From: Bog-1181 sp964565765
Lineage (GTDB): Bacteria > Oederibacteriota > PGYV01 > Palsa-1178
Length of the DNA stretch: 47,883 bases
Direction of reading: 5' to 3'
Assembly: GCA_964565765.1 (NCBI GenBank)
Contig: CAZMGF010000015.1
Coordinates: forward strand, 1-47,883
A program made the position numbers and the translations under genes. The notes below the pieces were generated by a model. The model had not been told where the DNA came from. It did not search any database and worked only from the letters and a program-made list of their open reading frames with translations. Positions 1-7,729 of the stretch are shown here, piece by piece (the first letter of the stretch is position 1; each line of letters starts with the position of its first letter).

Positions 1-51
1 ATTATTAAATGATTTAATATTTATTGAAAAACAAATAAGGCGGGTGAAAAG

Positions 52-621
52 ATGGATGTAAAAGATGCAATCGAAAAAAGGCGGGCTTACAGGTCTTTTG
101 AGCCGGTGGAAATAACCAAAGAGATGATGGACGAGCTGGCAAAGGCGGCGCAATTAACTTGCTCCTGTTTTAACAACCAGCCGTGGCGGTTTATATTCGC
201 TCACGGGGAAGCTGCGTTATCAAAGGTAAAAGAGGGTTTGAGCGGCGGGAACGCGTGGGCAAAGGCATCATCAATGATAATTGCTGTGATTGGAAAAAAG
301 GAAAAGGACTGCAATATAAAGGAAAGGGAATATTACCAGTTTGACATAGGCATGGCAACCTTCGCCCTTATATTAAGGGCAACGGAGCTCGGACTCGTCG
401 CACACCCGATAGCCGGCTTTGATCCTGAAAAGGTAAAAGAGGCCCTTGAAATTCCGGCGGATTACCTGCTTATTACGGTTATTAATGTGGGAAAAAAAAT
501 GGCAACAATAAATCCGCTCCTTAGCGCGAAACAGGCTGAAGGCGAAGATGTCAGGCCGCCAAGGCGCGCACTTGAAGAGATTTATGCCGTGGATAAATAT
601 AATGCCGCTCTCGAAAAATAA
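52..621 (+). CDS. Nitroreductase family protein
   Basis: A 189-residue FMN-dependent nitroreductase-family oxidoreductase, probably cytoplasmic and using NAD(P)H to reduce an unknown acceptor. The family signature is visible: the FMN-phosphate loop RRAYRSF (residues 10-16), the NNQPWRF segment (41-47) and the ATELGL helix start (110-115). The length is normal for the small single-domain forms. The ATG follows a weak GGCGGGTG ribosome site. A DinB-family gene follows 30 nt downstream and may be cotranscribed. The substrate cannot be told from sequence; the family includes nitro-, flavin- and quinone reductases and dehalogenases. Confidence 0.9.
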   Translation: MDVKDAIEKRRAYRSFEPVEITKEMMDELAKAAQLTCSCFNNQPWRFIFAHGEAALSKVKEGLSGGNAWAKASSMIIAVIGKKEKDCNIKEREYYQFDIGMATFALILRATELGLVAHPIAGFDPEKVKEALEIPADYLLITVINVGKKMATINPLLSAKQAEGEDVRPPRRALEEIYAVDKYNAALEK

Positions 622-651
622 TAAAATTTTACAACAAGAGGTGAAAATAAA

Positions 652-1173
652 ATGAAAACAATTTTTCAGGCCATGGCAAGGTACAACAAGAACGTGAATC
701 TTGAAATTATCGGGCTGCTGGAAGGCATGCCTGCGGAAAAGCTGGCGGAAAAGACAACCGCGTATTTCCCGACGATAAACGACGCTGTCGGCCACGTTTT
801 ATTAAGCGACATAGGCATCCTCAAAAGGTTCAAACCTTCATTCGCCGGGAGCAAAGCCCTTAATTCTTCGCCCCTTATGTCCGCTGATACCGCCGTTATT
901 AAAAAGGAAATGGAAGCCGACCTGAAAAAATATTTTCAGTACCGTAAAGAGGTTGACGCGATGATAATTGAGTTTACCGGAGAATTTACGGATGAAAATC
1001 TAAACAACGTTATGAAATTTACAAATTACAAAGGCGAGGCGGTTGAAGCCGTAGCGTGGAAATATATTTTAACTCTTTTCAACCACCAGACCCACCACCG
1101 CGGCGGCATATCTGTGATGCTTGATATGGCCGGTGTAAAGAATGATTTTTCAGGTACGCTGGCCAGGATTTGA
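652..1173 (+). CDS. DinB family protein
   Basis: A 173-residue four-helix-bundle protein of the DinB/YfiT superfamily. The three metal-binding histidines expected for the family are present: H48 in NDAVGH, and H145 and H149 in the NHQTHH segment. Members bind a divalent metal; some are thiol-dependent S-transferases, and the role of most is unknown. The start is the ATG after AGAGGTG. The stop codon lies inside the first codons available to the next gene, so the two are translationally close. The similarity is to the fold and metal site; no reaction is implied. Confidence 0.8.
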   Translation: MKTIFQAMARYNKNVNLEIIGLLEGMPAEKLAEKTTAYFPTINDAVGHVLLSDIGILKRFKPSFAGSKALNSSPLMSADTAVIKKEMEADLKKYFQYRKEVDAMIIEFTGEFTDENLNNVMKFTNYKGEAVEAVAWKYILTLFNHQTHHRGGISVMLDMAGVKNDFSGTLARI

Positions 1174-1184
1174 CAGGTGGCAAA

Positions 1185-2657
1185 TTGAACGGCACACAGC
1201 AGGGCGGCCACAGGCAGCAGCTTGCTGCAATAGCGCGAAGGGCGATGTTAAGCCGCGGGCTTGCGGCTGATTTTCCGGCTCAGGTAATGAAAGAAACAGC
1301 TGATATAAAGGAAACACCTCCGGCGGTAAGCGCGCGGTTCCGCGATATGGGGGAACTGCCGTGGTGCTCCATTGATAACGATACCTCGGAGGACCTGGAC
1401 CAGCTGACGGCGGCCCGGGCGCAGAAAGACGGATCCGTAAAAGTTTTTGTGGCAATTGCCGATGTTGACGCGACAGTATCAAAAAACACGGCAATTGACG
1501 GCTTTGCCGCCGTAAATACGCTTTCTGTATATACTCCTGCAATAATATTCCCGATGCTTCCTGAAAAACTTTCAACCGACCTCACTTCACTTAAATTCGG
1601 GCGTGAACGCGCGGCTGTTATAATGGAAATGACAGTGGCGCAAACCGGAGAAGTTACCGGCGGCGATGTTTATCAGGCTTTAGTTAAAAATAAAGCCAAG
1701 CTTGCCTACAACTCCACTGCCGCATGGCTGGAAAACAGTGCGCCGGCGCCAAAAGAGGTAACTTCGGTAAATGGGCTTGAAGAAAACATCAGGCTGCAGG
1801 CTCAAACCGCGAAAAAAATGAAGTGGCTGCGCCGTAAAAACGGATCCTTGAGCCTTGATACATTTGAAATAAACCCCGTGTTTGAGGGGGATGAGGTAAA
1901 GGCAATAGAGGCAGAGACCCACAATATGGCAAAGGATATAATAGAGGATTTTATGATAGGCGCCAACGGCGTCGCCGCGAGATTTCTTGTATCGAAAAAT
2001 TTTCCTTCAATACGCAGGGTTGTACGCACCCCGAAAAACTGGGGGCGCATTGTTGAACTGGCACACGCAAGGGGATTTTTATTGCCGATAAATCCCGACG
2101 CTGTGCCGCTTGAGACATTCCTTACGGAGCAGAAGCAAAAGGACCCGGAACATTTCCAGGACCTATCATTAAGCGTTATAAAACTGCTCGGCCCGGGGGA
2201 ATACGTTATGGATCTGCCCGGAGAGAGCGCTGAGGGCCATTTCAGCCTTGCAGTAAAAGATTACACACATTCGACCGCTCCAAACAGGAGATATTCCGAC
2301 CTTTTAACGCAGAGGCTCTTAAAAGCGGCAATCGCCGGAGCGGCCGTGCCATATAAAACAGATGAGCTTGCGGCCTACGCACTGAGGTGCACGCAAAAGG
2401 AAGACGACGCGAAAAAAGTTGAAAGGCAGCTGGACAAATCTGTGGCCGCTTTATTATTGTCTTCGATGATAGGAATGGAATTTGATTCGATAGTCACCGG
2501 AGCATCGGATAAAGGGACATGGGTAAGAATAATGACCCCGCACGCCGAGGGGCGCCTGATGTCGGGAGAAGCAGGGTTAAAGGTAGGGGATGGAGCAAGG
2601 GTGAAACTCATCCGCACGGATGTGGAAAACGGTTATATAGATTTTGCCAAGGTTTAA
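1185..2657 (+). CDS. RNB-domain ribonuclease (RNase II/R-like)
   Basis: An RNB-domain 3'-5' exoribonuclease of about 490 residues that lacks the usual N-terminal cold-shock domains of RNase II/R. The acidic site is SIDNDTSEDLDQL, where the last Asp of the usual D-x-D-D cluster is Gln. I recall this DLDQ form from a subfamily of short RNB proteins, so it need not mean inactivity. The C-terminal RRYSDLL motif (about residue 374) is intact, and residues from about 425 form an S1-like RNA-binding barrel. AGGTGG at 1175-1180 favours the TTG at 1185. An in-frame TTG at 1170, overlapping the dinB-family stop, is the longer alternative. Confidence 0.85.
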   Translation: MNGTQQGGHRQQLAAIARRAMLSRGLAADFPAQVMKETADIKETPPAVSARFRDMGELPWCSIDNDTSEDLDQLTAARAQKDGSVKVFVAIADVDATVSKNTAIDGFAAVNTLSVYTPAIIFPMLPEKLSTDLTSLKFGRERAAVIMEMTVAQTGEVTGGDVYQALVKNKAKLAYNSTAAWLENSAPAPKEVTSVNGLEENIRLQAQTAKKMKWLRRKNGSLSLDTFEINPVFEGDEVKAIEAETHNMAKDIIEDFMIGANGVAARFLVSKNFPSIRRVVRTPKNWGRIVELAHARGFLLPINPDAVPLETFLTEQKQKDPEHFQDLSLSVIKLLGPGEYVMDLPGESAEGHFSLAVKDYTHSTAPNRRYSDLLTQRLLKAAIAGAAVPYKTDELAAYALRCTQKEDDAKKVERQLDKSVAALLLSSMIGMEFDSIVTGASDKGTWVRIMTPHAEGRLMSGEAGLKVGDGARVKLIRTDVENGYIDFAKV

Positions 2658-2659
2658 TA

Positions 2660-2740
2660 CATAATTTTATAATTTAAAAATTTGTAATTGTAATTTTTGG
2701 TTTTGACTTTTGAGTTTTTAATTTAAAAGTTCTATAAGTT
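2660..2740. repeat. AT-rich dispersed intergenic repeat, copy 1
   Basis: The stretch contains TTTGTAATT and TTGGTTTTGA in the same order as the right arm of the inverted repeat at 17016-17146. It is flanked by AATTTAAAA-type segments on both sides that could fold back on each other. Two copies in 47 kb, both directly after a stop codon, suggest a short dispersed element. Low complexity makes chance similarity a real alternative. Confidence 0.4.
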
Positions 2741-2741
2741 A

Positions 2742-2770
2742 TTGCCATAAATCCCTAAAAATGATATATT
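2742..2770 (+). promoter_or_regulatory. Sigma70-type promoter for trpB2
   Basis: TTGCCA at 2742-2747 and TATATT at 2765-2770 are separated by 17 nt, each close to consensus. The predicted start near 2777 leaves a leader of about 32 nt before the trpB2 ATG. Confidence 0.6.
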
Positions 2771-2808
2771 ATTGAATATTTGTTCAATCCAATTCCGGGA
2801 GGTTTGTT

Positions 2809-4182
2809 ATGTTCATCAAAGAGAATCACAAAAAGTACCTGTTAACAGAAAAGGATATGCCCTCGGCATGGTATAACATTCAGGCCGATATGAAAACACC
2901 GGCGGAACCGCCGCTTCATCCCGGCACAGGAAAGCCGGCGGGCCCGCAGGATCTTGCGGCTATTTTTCCCCAGGCGATAATCGAGCAGGAAATGACGATG
3001 AAGAAACACGTGGATATTCCGGGTGAAGTCATTGATATTTTAAGGCTATGGAGGCCCTCGCCTTTGTTCAGGGCATACGCCCTTGAAAAGGCCCTTGATA
3101 CTCCGGCAAAAATTTATTACAAATACGAAGGCGGCTCCCCCGCGGGCAGCCACAAACCCAACACCGCCATAGCCCAGGCTTATTATAATAAGAAAGAGGG
3201 AGTCACAAAGCTTACCACGGAGACAGGCGCCGGCCAGTGGGGCTCTTCCATATCGCTTGCGTGCGCTTTAATGGGGCTAGAAGTTGAAGTTTACATGGTT
3301 AAGGTTTCCTATGAACAGAAACCTTACAGGAAACTAATGATGAACACATGGGGGGCGAACGTTTACGCGTCGCCTTCAAACAGGACCGAGGCCGGAAAAA
3401 AAGTTCTCGCCGAGGACCCCAACTCGCCCGGCTCGCTTGGAATAGCCATATCAGAGGCGGTCGAGGCTGCTGTAAAAGGGCAGAATACCAAATATACACT
3501 CGGCTCGGTGGCAAACCACGTAATGCTCCATCAGACTATAATAGGTATAGAGGCAAAAAAGCAGATGAAGATGGCAGGGGATTATCCTGATGTAATACTT
3601 GCTTCCTGCGGCGGCGGCTCCAATTTCGCGGGGCTGGCATTCCCGTTTCTGGAGGATAAATTGCTCGGCAAAAAACCGAAACTTCGCGCTGTGGCCGTCG
3701 AGCCAACAGCATGCCCGACACTGACAAAGGGTGTCTTCGCATATGATTTCGGCGATACCGGTGAAATGACGCCGCTTTTTAAGATGTTTACCCTGGGGCA
3801 TAAATTTGTGCCCAGCGGCATACACGCCGGAGGCCTGAGGTATCACGGAGATTCTCCGATAGTTTCAAGATTATATCAGGACAAGATAATCGAGGCTGTT
3901 GCAGTGGATCAGAACCCTGTATTCGAGGCGGCAATTCTTTTTTCCAAGACAGAGGGGATTATCCCGGCGCCAGAATCCGCGCATGCCATAAGGGGGGCCA
4001 TTGACGAGGCCCTTGACGCGAAGAAAAAAGGCGAGAAGAGAACCATACTTTTCAATTTAAGCGGACACGGGAATTTCGACCTTATGGCTTACGATGATTA
4101 TCTTAACAAAAGGCTCAAGGATGTGCCGCTGCAGCAGTCGGCAATTGACGAGGGCTTAAAGTCGGTTCCAAAGTTAAAATAA
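2809..4182 (+). CDS. trpB: Tryptophan synthase beta chain, TrpB2 type
   Basis: A 457-residue PLP enzyme of the TrpB2 class, expected to condense indole with serine (or phosphoserine in some TrpB2s) to form tryptophan. GSHKPNTA carries the Schiff-base lysine K116. ETGAGQWG is the substrate loop, and SCGGGSNFAG binds the PLP phosphate. The long N-terminal extension (about 60 residues before the catalytic core) is typical of TrpB2 and absent from TrpB1. No trpA or other trp gene is adjacent, in line with TrpB2 often acting alone or salvaging indole. A strong GGGAGG site precedes the ATG, and a promoter lies just upstream. A PorV-like gene follows after 18 nt. Confidence 0.93.
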   Translation: MFIKENHKKYLLTEKDMPSAWYNIQADMKTPAEPPLHPGTGKPAGPQDLAAIFPQAIIEQEMTMKKHVDIPGEVIDILRLWRPSPLFRAYALEKALDTPAKIYYKYEGGSPAGSHKPNTAIAQAYYNKKEGVTKLTTETGAGQWGSSISLACALMGLEVEVYMVKVSYEQKPYRKLMMNTWGANVYASPSNRTEAGKKVLAEDPNSPGSLGIAISEAVEAAVKGQNTKYTLGSVANHVMLHQTIIGIEAKKQMKMAGDYPDVILASCGGGSNFAGLAFPFLEDKLLGKKPKLRAVAVEPTACPTLTKGVFAYDFGDTGEMTPLFKMFTLGHKFVPSGIHAGGLRYHGDSPIVSRLYQDKIIEAVAVDQNPVFEAAILFSKTEGIIPAPESAHAIRGAIDEALDAKKKGEKRTILFNLSGHGNFDLMAYDDYLNKRLKDVPLQQSAIDEGLKSVPKLK

Positions 4183-4200
4183 TATAAAGAGGGGTAACTT

Positions 4201-5436
4201 ATGAAAAAAATATTTACGGTTTTGGCTCTTCTCATGATACCGGGAGGCATGCTTCTCGCCGAATTGGGCGGTATTCCTTTTGAAACTTTATATAAAACCA
4301 TCGGCGCGCGTTCCCTTGCCATGGGCGAAACAGCCGTCGGCAACCCGTCGGGCATTACCACAATATTATGGAACCCCGCATACCTTGATTCACTTATGAA
4401 AAATGAAGTTTACGCCGGCGCCGAGCTTCTTTACGGCGGGGCAAGTATGGAATATCTCTCATACACCACCCCGATAGGGAAATACGGCGGGCTCGGTTTT
4501 ATGGCCGGCTATCTGGGATACGGTTCATATGAAGAAACAACAGTTGACTCAACAGGAAATCAGGCAGTCCTTGGAAATTCCGATTACAAGGATATATTTA
4601 TTTCCGCGGCATACGGCAAAAATATTATAGCCGGCATCGAAGCCGGAATATCAATGAAAATGCTCCTTGAGTGCGAGGGGAGCGAAACTTTTCCGGCTTT
4701 TAACGCCGATGTTTCGTTCTTTAAATCGTTCGAACTTTTTGACCTGGGGCTGGCTTTTAAGAACATACTGCCGCTGACCATCAATTACGACACGGATTCG
4801 GAACAGTTTATTACCACAATGAGGTTCGGCGGGGTGTACAAGGCCCTTGACGGAAAACTGAAGATAGCGGCCGATATTGAAAAATATTTTATAAAAGAGA
4901 ACCCCTTCTTTTATTTCGGCGCGGAGTATAACATATCGGATTTGATATTCATACGCGCGGGTTACAATACTTTCTCGGAAGTTTCGGGAGGCCTTGGCAT
5001 AAACTTCAACAACATGGGCGTGGATTATACCCTTACGGACGGACAGGCGGCGGTGATGCACAAGATAGCGGTTTATTATGATTTCGGCGGGTATGACGTG
5101 GCCGTCAAGGCCGATCCCGAGGTATTCTCTCCGGTAGGCTCCATAAAGAAGACCTATTTGAGGGTTTCCGCTATGACGAAATATGAGATATTTAAATGGC
5201 TGCTCGAAATAAAGGATAAGAACGGAGCTGTTGTAAAGAGCTGGAACGGCACGGGCACGCCGGACGCGGAAAATGTCTGGGACGGGTTAAGGCAGGACGG
5301 CATGCCCATGGATGAGGGAGATTACAAAGCCGTGCTGACAGTGGTCGATGAGAATGACAAAACCATAAAATCCACGGAAACACTCATAAGGATAAAATCA
5401 ACGGACGCCCATTCGATACCGCTCTTCGGCGAATAA
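4201..5436 (+). CDS. PorV/PorQ-like outer-membrane barrel with FlgD-like domain
   Basis: A 411-residue exported protein with an N-terminal signal peptide (Lys-rich start, hydrophobic core, cleavage near residue 20). A PorV/PorQ (UPF0164-like) signature follows: GARSLAMGETAV and NPSGITTILWNPAYL. Residues to about 300 alternate polar and apolar like a 14-strand barrel. The last 90 residues, with VWDGLRQDGMPMDEGDY, form a FlgD-like immunoglobulin domain. PorV-family proteins act in type IX secretion in Bacteroidetes; in other phyla the role is unproven. The fusion of barrel and FlgD-like domain in one chain is notable. A bidirectional terminator follows. Confidence 0.8.
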   Translation: MKKIFTVLALLMIPGGMLLAELGGIPFETLYKTIGARSLAMGETAVGNPSGITTILWNPAYLDSLMKNEVYAGAELLYGGASMEYLSYTTPIGKYGGLGFMAGYLGYGSYEETTVDSTGNQAVLGNSDYKDIFISAAYGKNIIAGIEAGISMKMLLECEGSETFPAFNADVSFFKSFELFDLGLAFKNILPLTINYDTDSEQFITTMRFGGVYKALDGKLKIAADIEKYFIKENPFFYFGAEYNISDLIFIRAGYNTFSEVSGGLGINFNNMGVDYTLTDGQAAVMHKIAVYYDFGGYDVAVKADPEVFSPVGSIKKTYLRVSAMTKYEIFKWLLEIKDKNGAVVKSWNGTGTPDAENVWDGLRQDGMPMDEGDYKAVLTVVDENDKTIKSTETLIRIKSTDAHSIPLFGE

Positions 5437-5450
5437 ATTAATTATAAAAT

Positions 5451-5481
5451 AAAAAAGCCGGGCATGAAGCCCGGCTTTTTT
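5451..5481. terminator. Bidirectional rho-independent terminator
   Basis: GCCGGGC and GCCCGGC form a 7-bp stem with loop ATGAA, flanked by A6 on the left and T6 on the right, so it works on both strands. It lies between the convergent PorV-like gene (ends 5436) and the minus-strand gene ending at 5499. Confidence 0.92.
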
Positions 5482-5498
5482 ATTTTAGGGGTTGTTGT

Positions 5499-5816
5499 TC
5501 AGCCGCGTTTGCGCCTGTCTATGGAAACATTTTTTCTTTCTTTTCTCCTGTCTTTTGTGTAAAGGACAAAAGAGGCGCCTGTTTTTTTATAAAGCTGGTG
5601 TGTGGCCGTATCAAAATAAAGTCCGGCTGAAACGAGCAGGTAGCCCTTCGGCATTTTATCGTCGTCGCGCCGCCCCGCGCCCGCCGCTGTTTTGGCTGAA
5701 CCGCGCCTGTCATGGCGCAAAAAAACATACCTGTTTCCCATACTCTGAACGATTACTTTTTCCTTGTTGTCGTAATAAAGATGGCCCTTCAAGTGGGTGT
5801 AGCGCTGGTCGGACAT
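5499..5816 (-). CDS. Hypothetical protein, 105 aa, basic
   Basis: I do not recognise this protein. It is 105 residues, strongly basic towards the C-terminus (KDRRKERKNVSIDRRKRG), and has no signal peptide or membrane segment. The first 40 residues (YTHLKGHLYYDNKEK, QSMGNRYVFLRHDRR) look like short beta strands. It is a credible gene for three reasons: a perfect AGGAGG site lies 5 nt before the ATG, a full-consensus promoter lies upstream, and a terminator follows at 5451-5481. The Arg/Lys-rich tail could bind nucleic acid, but that is only a guess from composition. Confidence 0.7.
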   Translation of the reverse strand: MSDQRYTHLKGHLYYDNKEKVIVQSMGNRYVFLRHDRRGSAKTAAGAGRRDDDKMPKGYLLVSAGLYFDTATHQLYKKTGASFVLYTKDRRKERKNVSIDRRKRG

Positions 5817-5900
5817 GGCCGCCTCCTTATTAATTTTTTTTGAAAAACACTATGGATACTGCCTGCGGCCTGTTAATGGCCGAGCGTAAGGCATAAATAT

Positions 5901-5930
5901 ATTATATTATAATTTCTCATTATTTGTCAA
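5901..5930 (-). promoter_or_regulatory. Consensus sigma70 promoter (minus strand)
   Basis: Read on the minus strand, TTGACA (5930-5925) and TATAAT (5906-5901) are separated by 18 nt and match consensus at all 12 positions. The promoter overlaps the stop codon of the upstream PilZ gene and should drive the 105-residue gene. Confidence 0.8.
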
Positions 5931-6357
5931 ATTTCAATTCCAGAATATGATTTTCAATACGTTTTAAATCGGACTTGCTTACGGAGAGTATCCTGACGCC
6001 GGCTTTAAATGACGCCGCCCCTTTAACCTGTGAGTCCACGTTTCTTACCTCGGCCAACAGTTTGACCGGCCTTGATACTTTTGGAAGAAAAAGGTCGATT
6101 ATAACGAGCTGGCCCAGCGCAAGGGGTTTGTCCGTTATTATGGAAAGCCCGCCCTTGCTTATGTCGTCTGTCATGGCGTTTATGAAAGAATGTGCGGTTT
6201 TGTCATTTGAAAGCTTTTCCAGCGTTGTGTCCTTGTAGTCATCAGCCGATACAGCCTGTTCGGCTGAGCCTTCAACCGGATAATATGAAATCTTCAGTAC
6301 GTCCTGAACGCGCTCATGCTGGCGCTGTTTTTCAAGCCAGCCTTTTTCCATATTCAT
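5920..6357 (-). CDS. PilZ domain protein (c-di-GMP receptor)
   Basis: A 145-residue cytoplasmic protein made almost entirely of one PilZ domain. The two cyclic-di-GMP contact motifs are both present: RxxxR at R12-R16 (RQHER) and D/NxSxxG at D65-G70 (DISKGG). It should therefore bind the second messenger. Its start overlaps the stop of the DUF502 membrane protein by 4 nt (ATGA), so the two are translationally coupled and the membrane protein may be its partner. A HD-GYP gene at 9290-11686 would degrade the same messenger. Confidence 0.88.
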   Translation of the reverse strand: MNMEKGWLEKQRQHERVQDVLKISYYPVEGSAEQAVSADDYKDTTLEKLSNDKTAHSFINAMTDDISKGGLSIITDKPLALGQLVIIDLFLPKVSRPVKLLAEVRNVDSQVKGAASFKAGVRILSVSKSDLKRIENHILELKFDK

Positions 6358-7031
6358 TTTTTGCCCGTCTTTTCAAGGCGCCGCGGGAGATTTCTTGCGA
6401 AACCCACGGCGGTATATTTGCGCAGGTGAAAAACGCCGAGTGATATGACGGCCTTAAAACCGTCTTCCACGGACATATCGACAGGGTAGACATTCTTTCT
6501 TTCCACAAGTATTATAAAACCGGAGGCCGGATTTGGAGCGGTGGGTATGAGAACGTGGAACATGTCGGTATTTTTCCCCTTGTTGGAAAATACATCTATT
6601 TCAACGGAGGGGAGAAACCCTATAAGATAGATGCCGGATTTCGGAATATCAACAATGACCACCTTTGAAAATGTTTTTTTATCACCGGAAAATATCGCGT
6701 CGGAAATCTGCTTTATGCCAGTGAAAATAGTGTTTAAAATCGGGATTTTTTTGATAAGCGACTCGTATAGCCGTACAAATTCTTTTCCAAGATAGTTTGT
6801 GGTGACAAGGCCGGTAAGCCAGATTAGAACTATAAGTGTTATAAGGCCGAGGCCCGGTATATTAATGCCGGCAAATTTTACTATAAAAGGGCCTATTATG
6901 GAATCAAGCTTTGAAAGCAGGAATTTAATTATTGCAAAAGAAAGGAAAAGGGGAAGCAGGACAATGAGCCCGGCTATAAAGCGCCTTAAAAATTGATCCG
7001 AAACATCCTGAAAAAAACTTTTTTTTGCCAT
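6354..7031 (-). CDS. DUF502 family integral membrane protein
   Basis: A 225-residue membrane protein of the DUF502 family. Two hydrophobic helices near the N-terminus (about residues 16-37 and 55-80) are followed by a soluble domain with the family pattern LYESLIKKIPILNTIF and FHVLIPTAPNPASGF. Function is unknown in bacteria; plant homologues (LCV/COV1) affect vascular patterning. It is the first gene of a minus-strand unit with the PilZ gene (4-nt overlap). A GGAGG site precedes the ATG, and a promoter with a perfect TATAAT lies upstream. Confidence 0.85.
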   Translation of the reverse strand: MAKKSFFQDVSDQFLRRFIAGLIVLLPLFLSFAIIKFLLSKLDSIIGPFIVKFAGINIPGLGLITLIVLIWLTGLVTTNYLGKEFVRLYESLIKKIPILNTIFTGIKQISDAIFSGDKKTFSKVVIVDIPKSGIYLIGFLPSVEIDVFSNKGKNTDMFHVLIPTAPNPASGFIILVERKNVYPVDMSVEDGFKAVISLGVFHLRKYTAVGFARNLPRRLEKTGKK

Positions 7032-7053
7032 TTTGCCTCCGAAATTGAACTGA

Positions 7054-7082
7054 ATTATACGCTAATACCATCCAAAAAACAA
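7054..7082 (-). promoter_or_regulatory. Probable promoter of DUF502-PilZ unit
   Basis: On the minus strand, TTGTTT (7082-7077) and TATAAT (7059-7054) are 17 nt apart. The -10 is perfect and the -35 is weak (3 of 6). It lies divergently, about 30 nt from the plus-strand promoter at 7114. Confidence 0.5.
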
Positions 7083-7113
7083 GTTATTTTGGCCCCTATA
7101 AAAAGGAATCAAT

Positions 7114-7142
7114 TTGACAATTAAAAAACGATTTCGTATAAT
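7114..7142 (+). promoter_or_regulatory. Consensus sigma70 promoter
   Basis: TTGACA (7114-7119) and TATAAT (7137-7142) are separated by exactly 17 nt, a 12 of 12 match. The expected start near 7149 gives a leader of about 68 nt before the secreted FlgD-like gene and probably drives the following PorV/FN3 and HD-GYP genes. Confidence 0.85.
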
Positions 7143-7216
7143 AATATTTGGGTTGCATAAAACCGGTTTAAAAGGTTTACAAAAAACCTTACCTTTTCAA
7201 AAGGAGCTTTTTTATC

Positions 7217-7711
7217 TTGGAGCGAATATTAATTAATGGGTTCCCGGGAAAAAAAAGATGGGTAAAAATAGCGGCCTGGATGCTGCTGCTTGCGCTTGCT
7301 TCTTTTCCGGTTTTTGCAATTAATACCCCCACGTTTACTCCTACTTTAACCCCGTTTGTAACTGAAACCGCAACCCCCACGGTAACGCCGACTTATATTA
7401 TACAGTCTTCTCCGAAGAACAACCTGTTCCTTTCGTCAAATGTATTTAATCCGTCCACAGGCCAGAGCGTAACAATTAATTTCAGCATTGCGCAGGCCGG
7501 GAACGTAGTTATTAATATATACAATATAGCCGGGTTAAGGGTAAGGAGTTTTAATGAGCCCGGGCTGCAGCCGGACATACTTTACACTTCGCTGTCATGG
7601 GACGGCATGGCAGACGACGGTATGATTGTTGCTTCAGGTGTTTATTATATAAAATTAACTTCAGGAACGGCCTTTGATTGTATCAAAAAGGTAATTGTGC
7701 TCAAAAGGTAG
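7217..7711 (+). CDS. Secreted free-standing FlgD-like domain protein with TPT linker
   Basis: A 164-residue exported protein with no obvious passenger. It has a signal peptide (hydrophobic core AAWMLLLALASFPVFA), a short Thr-Pro linker (residues about 36-56, TPTFTPTLTP-type repeats) and one FlgD-like/type IX-sorting-like domain (70-164). The domain is marked by FNPSTGQSVTINFSI, VVINIYNIAGLRVRSF, LSWDGMADDG and VASGVYYIKL. The start is a TTG, 10 nt after AAGGAG; no in-frame ATG fits. A PorV-like gene begins 18 nt downstream. Domains of this kind usually sit at the C-terminus of large secreted proteins, so a stand-alone copy is unusual. Confidence 0.8.
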   Translation: MERILINGFPGKKRWVKIAAWMLLLALASFPVFAINTPTFTPTLTPFVTETATPTVTPTYIIQSSPKNNLFLSSNVFNPSTGQSVTINFSIAQAGNVVINIYNIAGLRVRSFNEPGLQPDILYTSLSWDGMADDGMIVASGVYYIKLTSGTAFDCIKKVIVLKR

Positions 7712-7729
7712 CCAGACAAGGGGAGTTTT

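Larger units (their letters stand above)
2658..2808. other. AT-rich intergenic spacer with promoter
   Basis: This 151-nt gap holds an AT-rich repeat-like stretch (2660-2740), described as a repeat feature, followed by a sigma70-like promoter and the trpB2 ribosome site GGGAGG. I see no small gene, leader peptide or attenuator hairpin between the predicted transcription start and the ATG at 2809. Confidence 0.6.

Noticed and set aside
1380..1420. RNB ribonuclease as an inactive enzyme because the last Asp of the cluster is Gln
   Set aside because: The key catalytic Asp is kept, and the DLDQ form appears to be normal for this short RNB subfamily.
5080..5430. FlgD-like domains as evidence for a flagellar gene cluster
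   Set aside because: No flagellar structural gene is in the window, and the domain type is the same as in secreted surface proteins.
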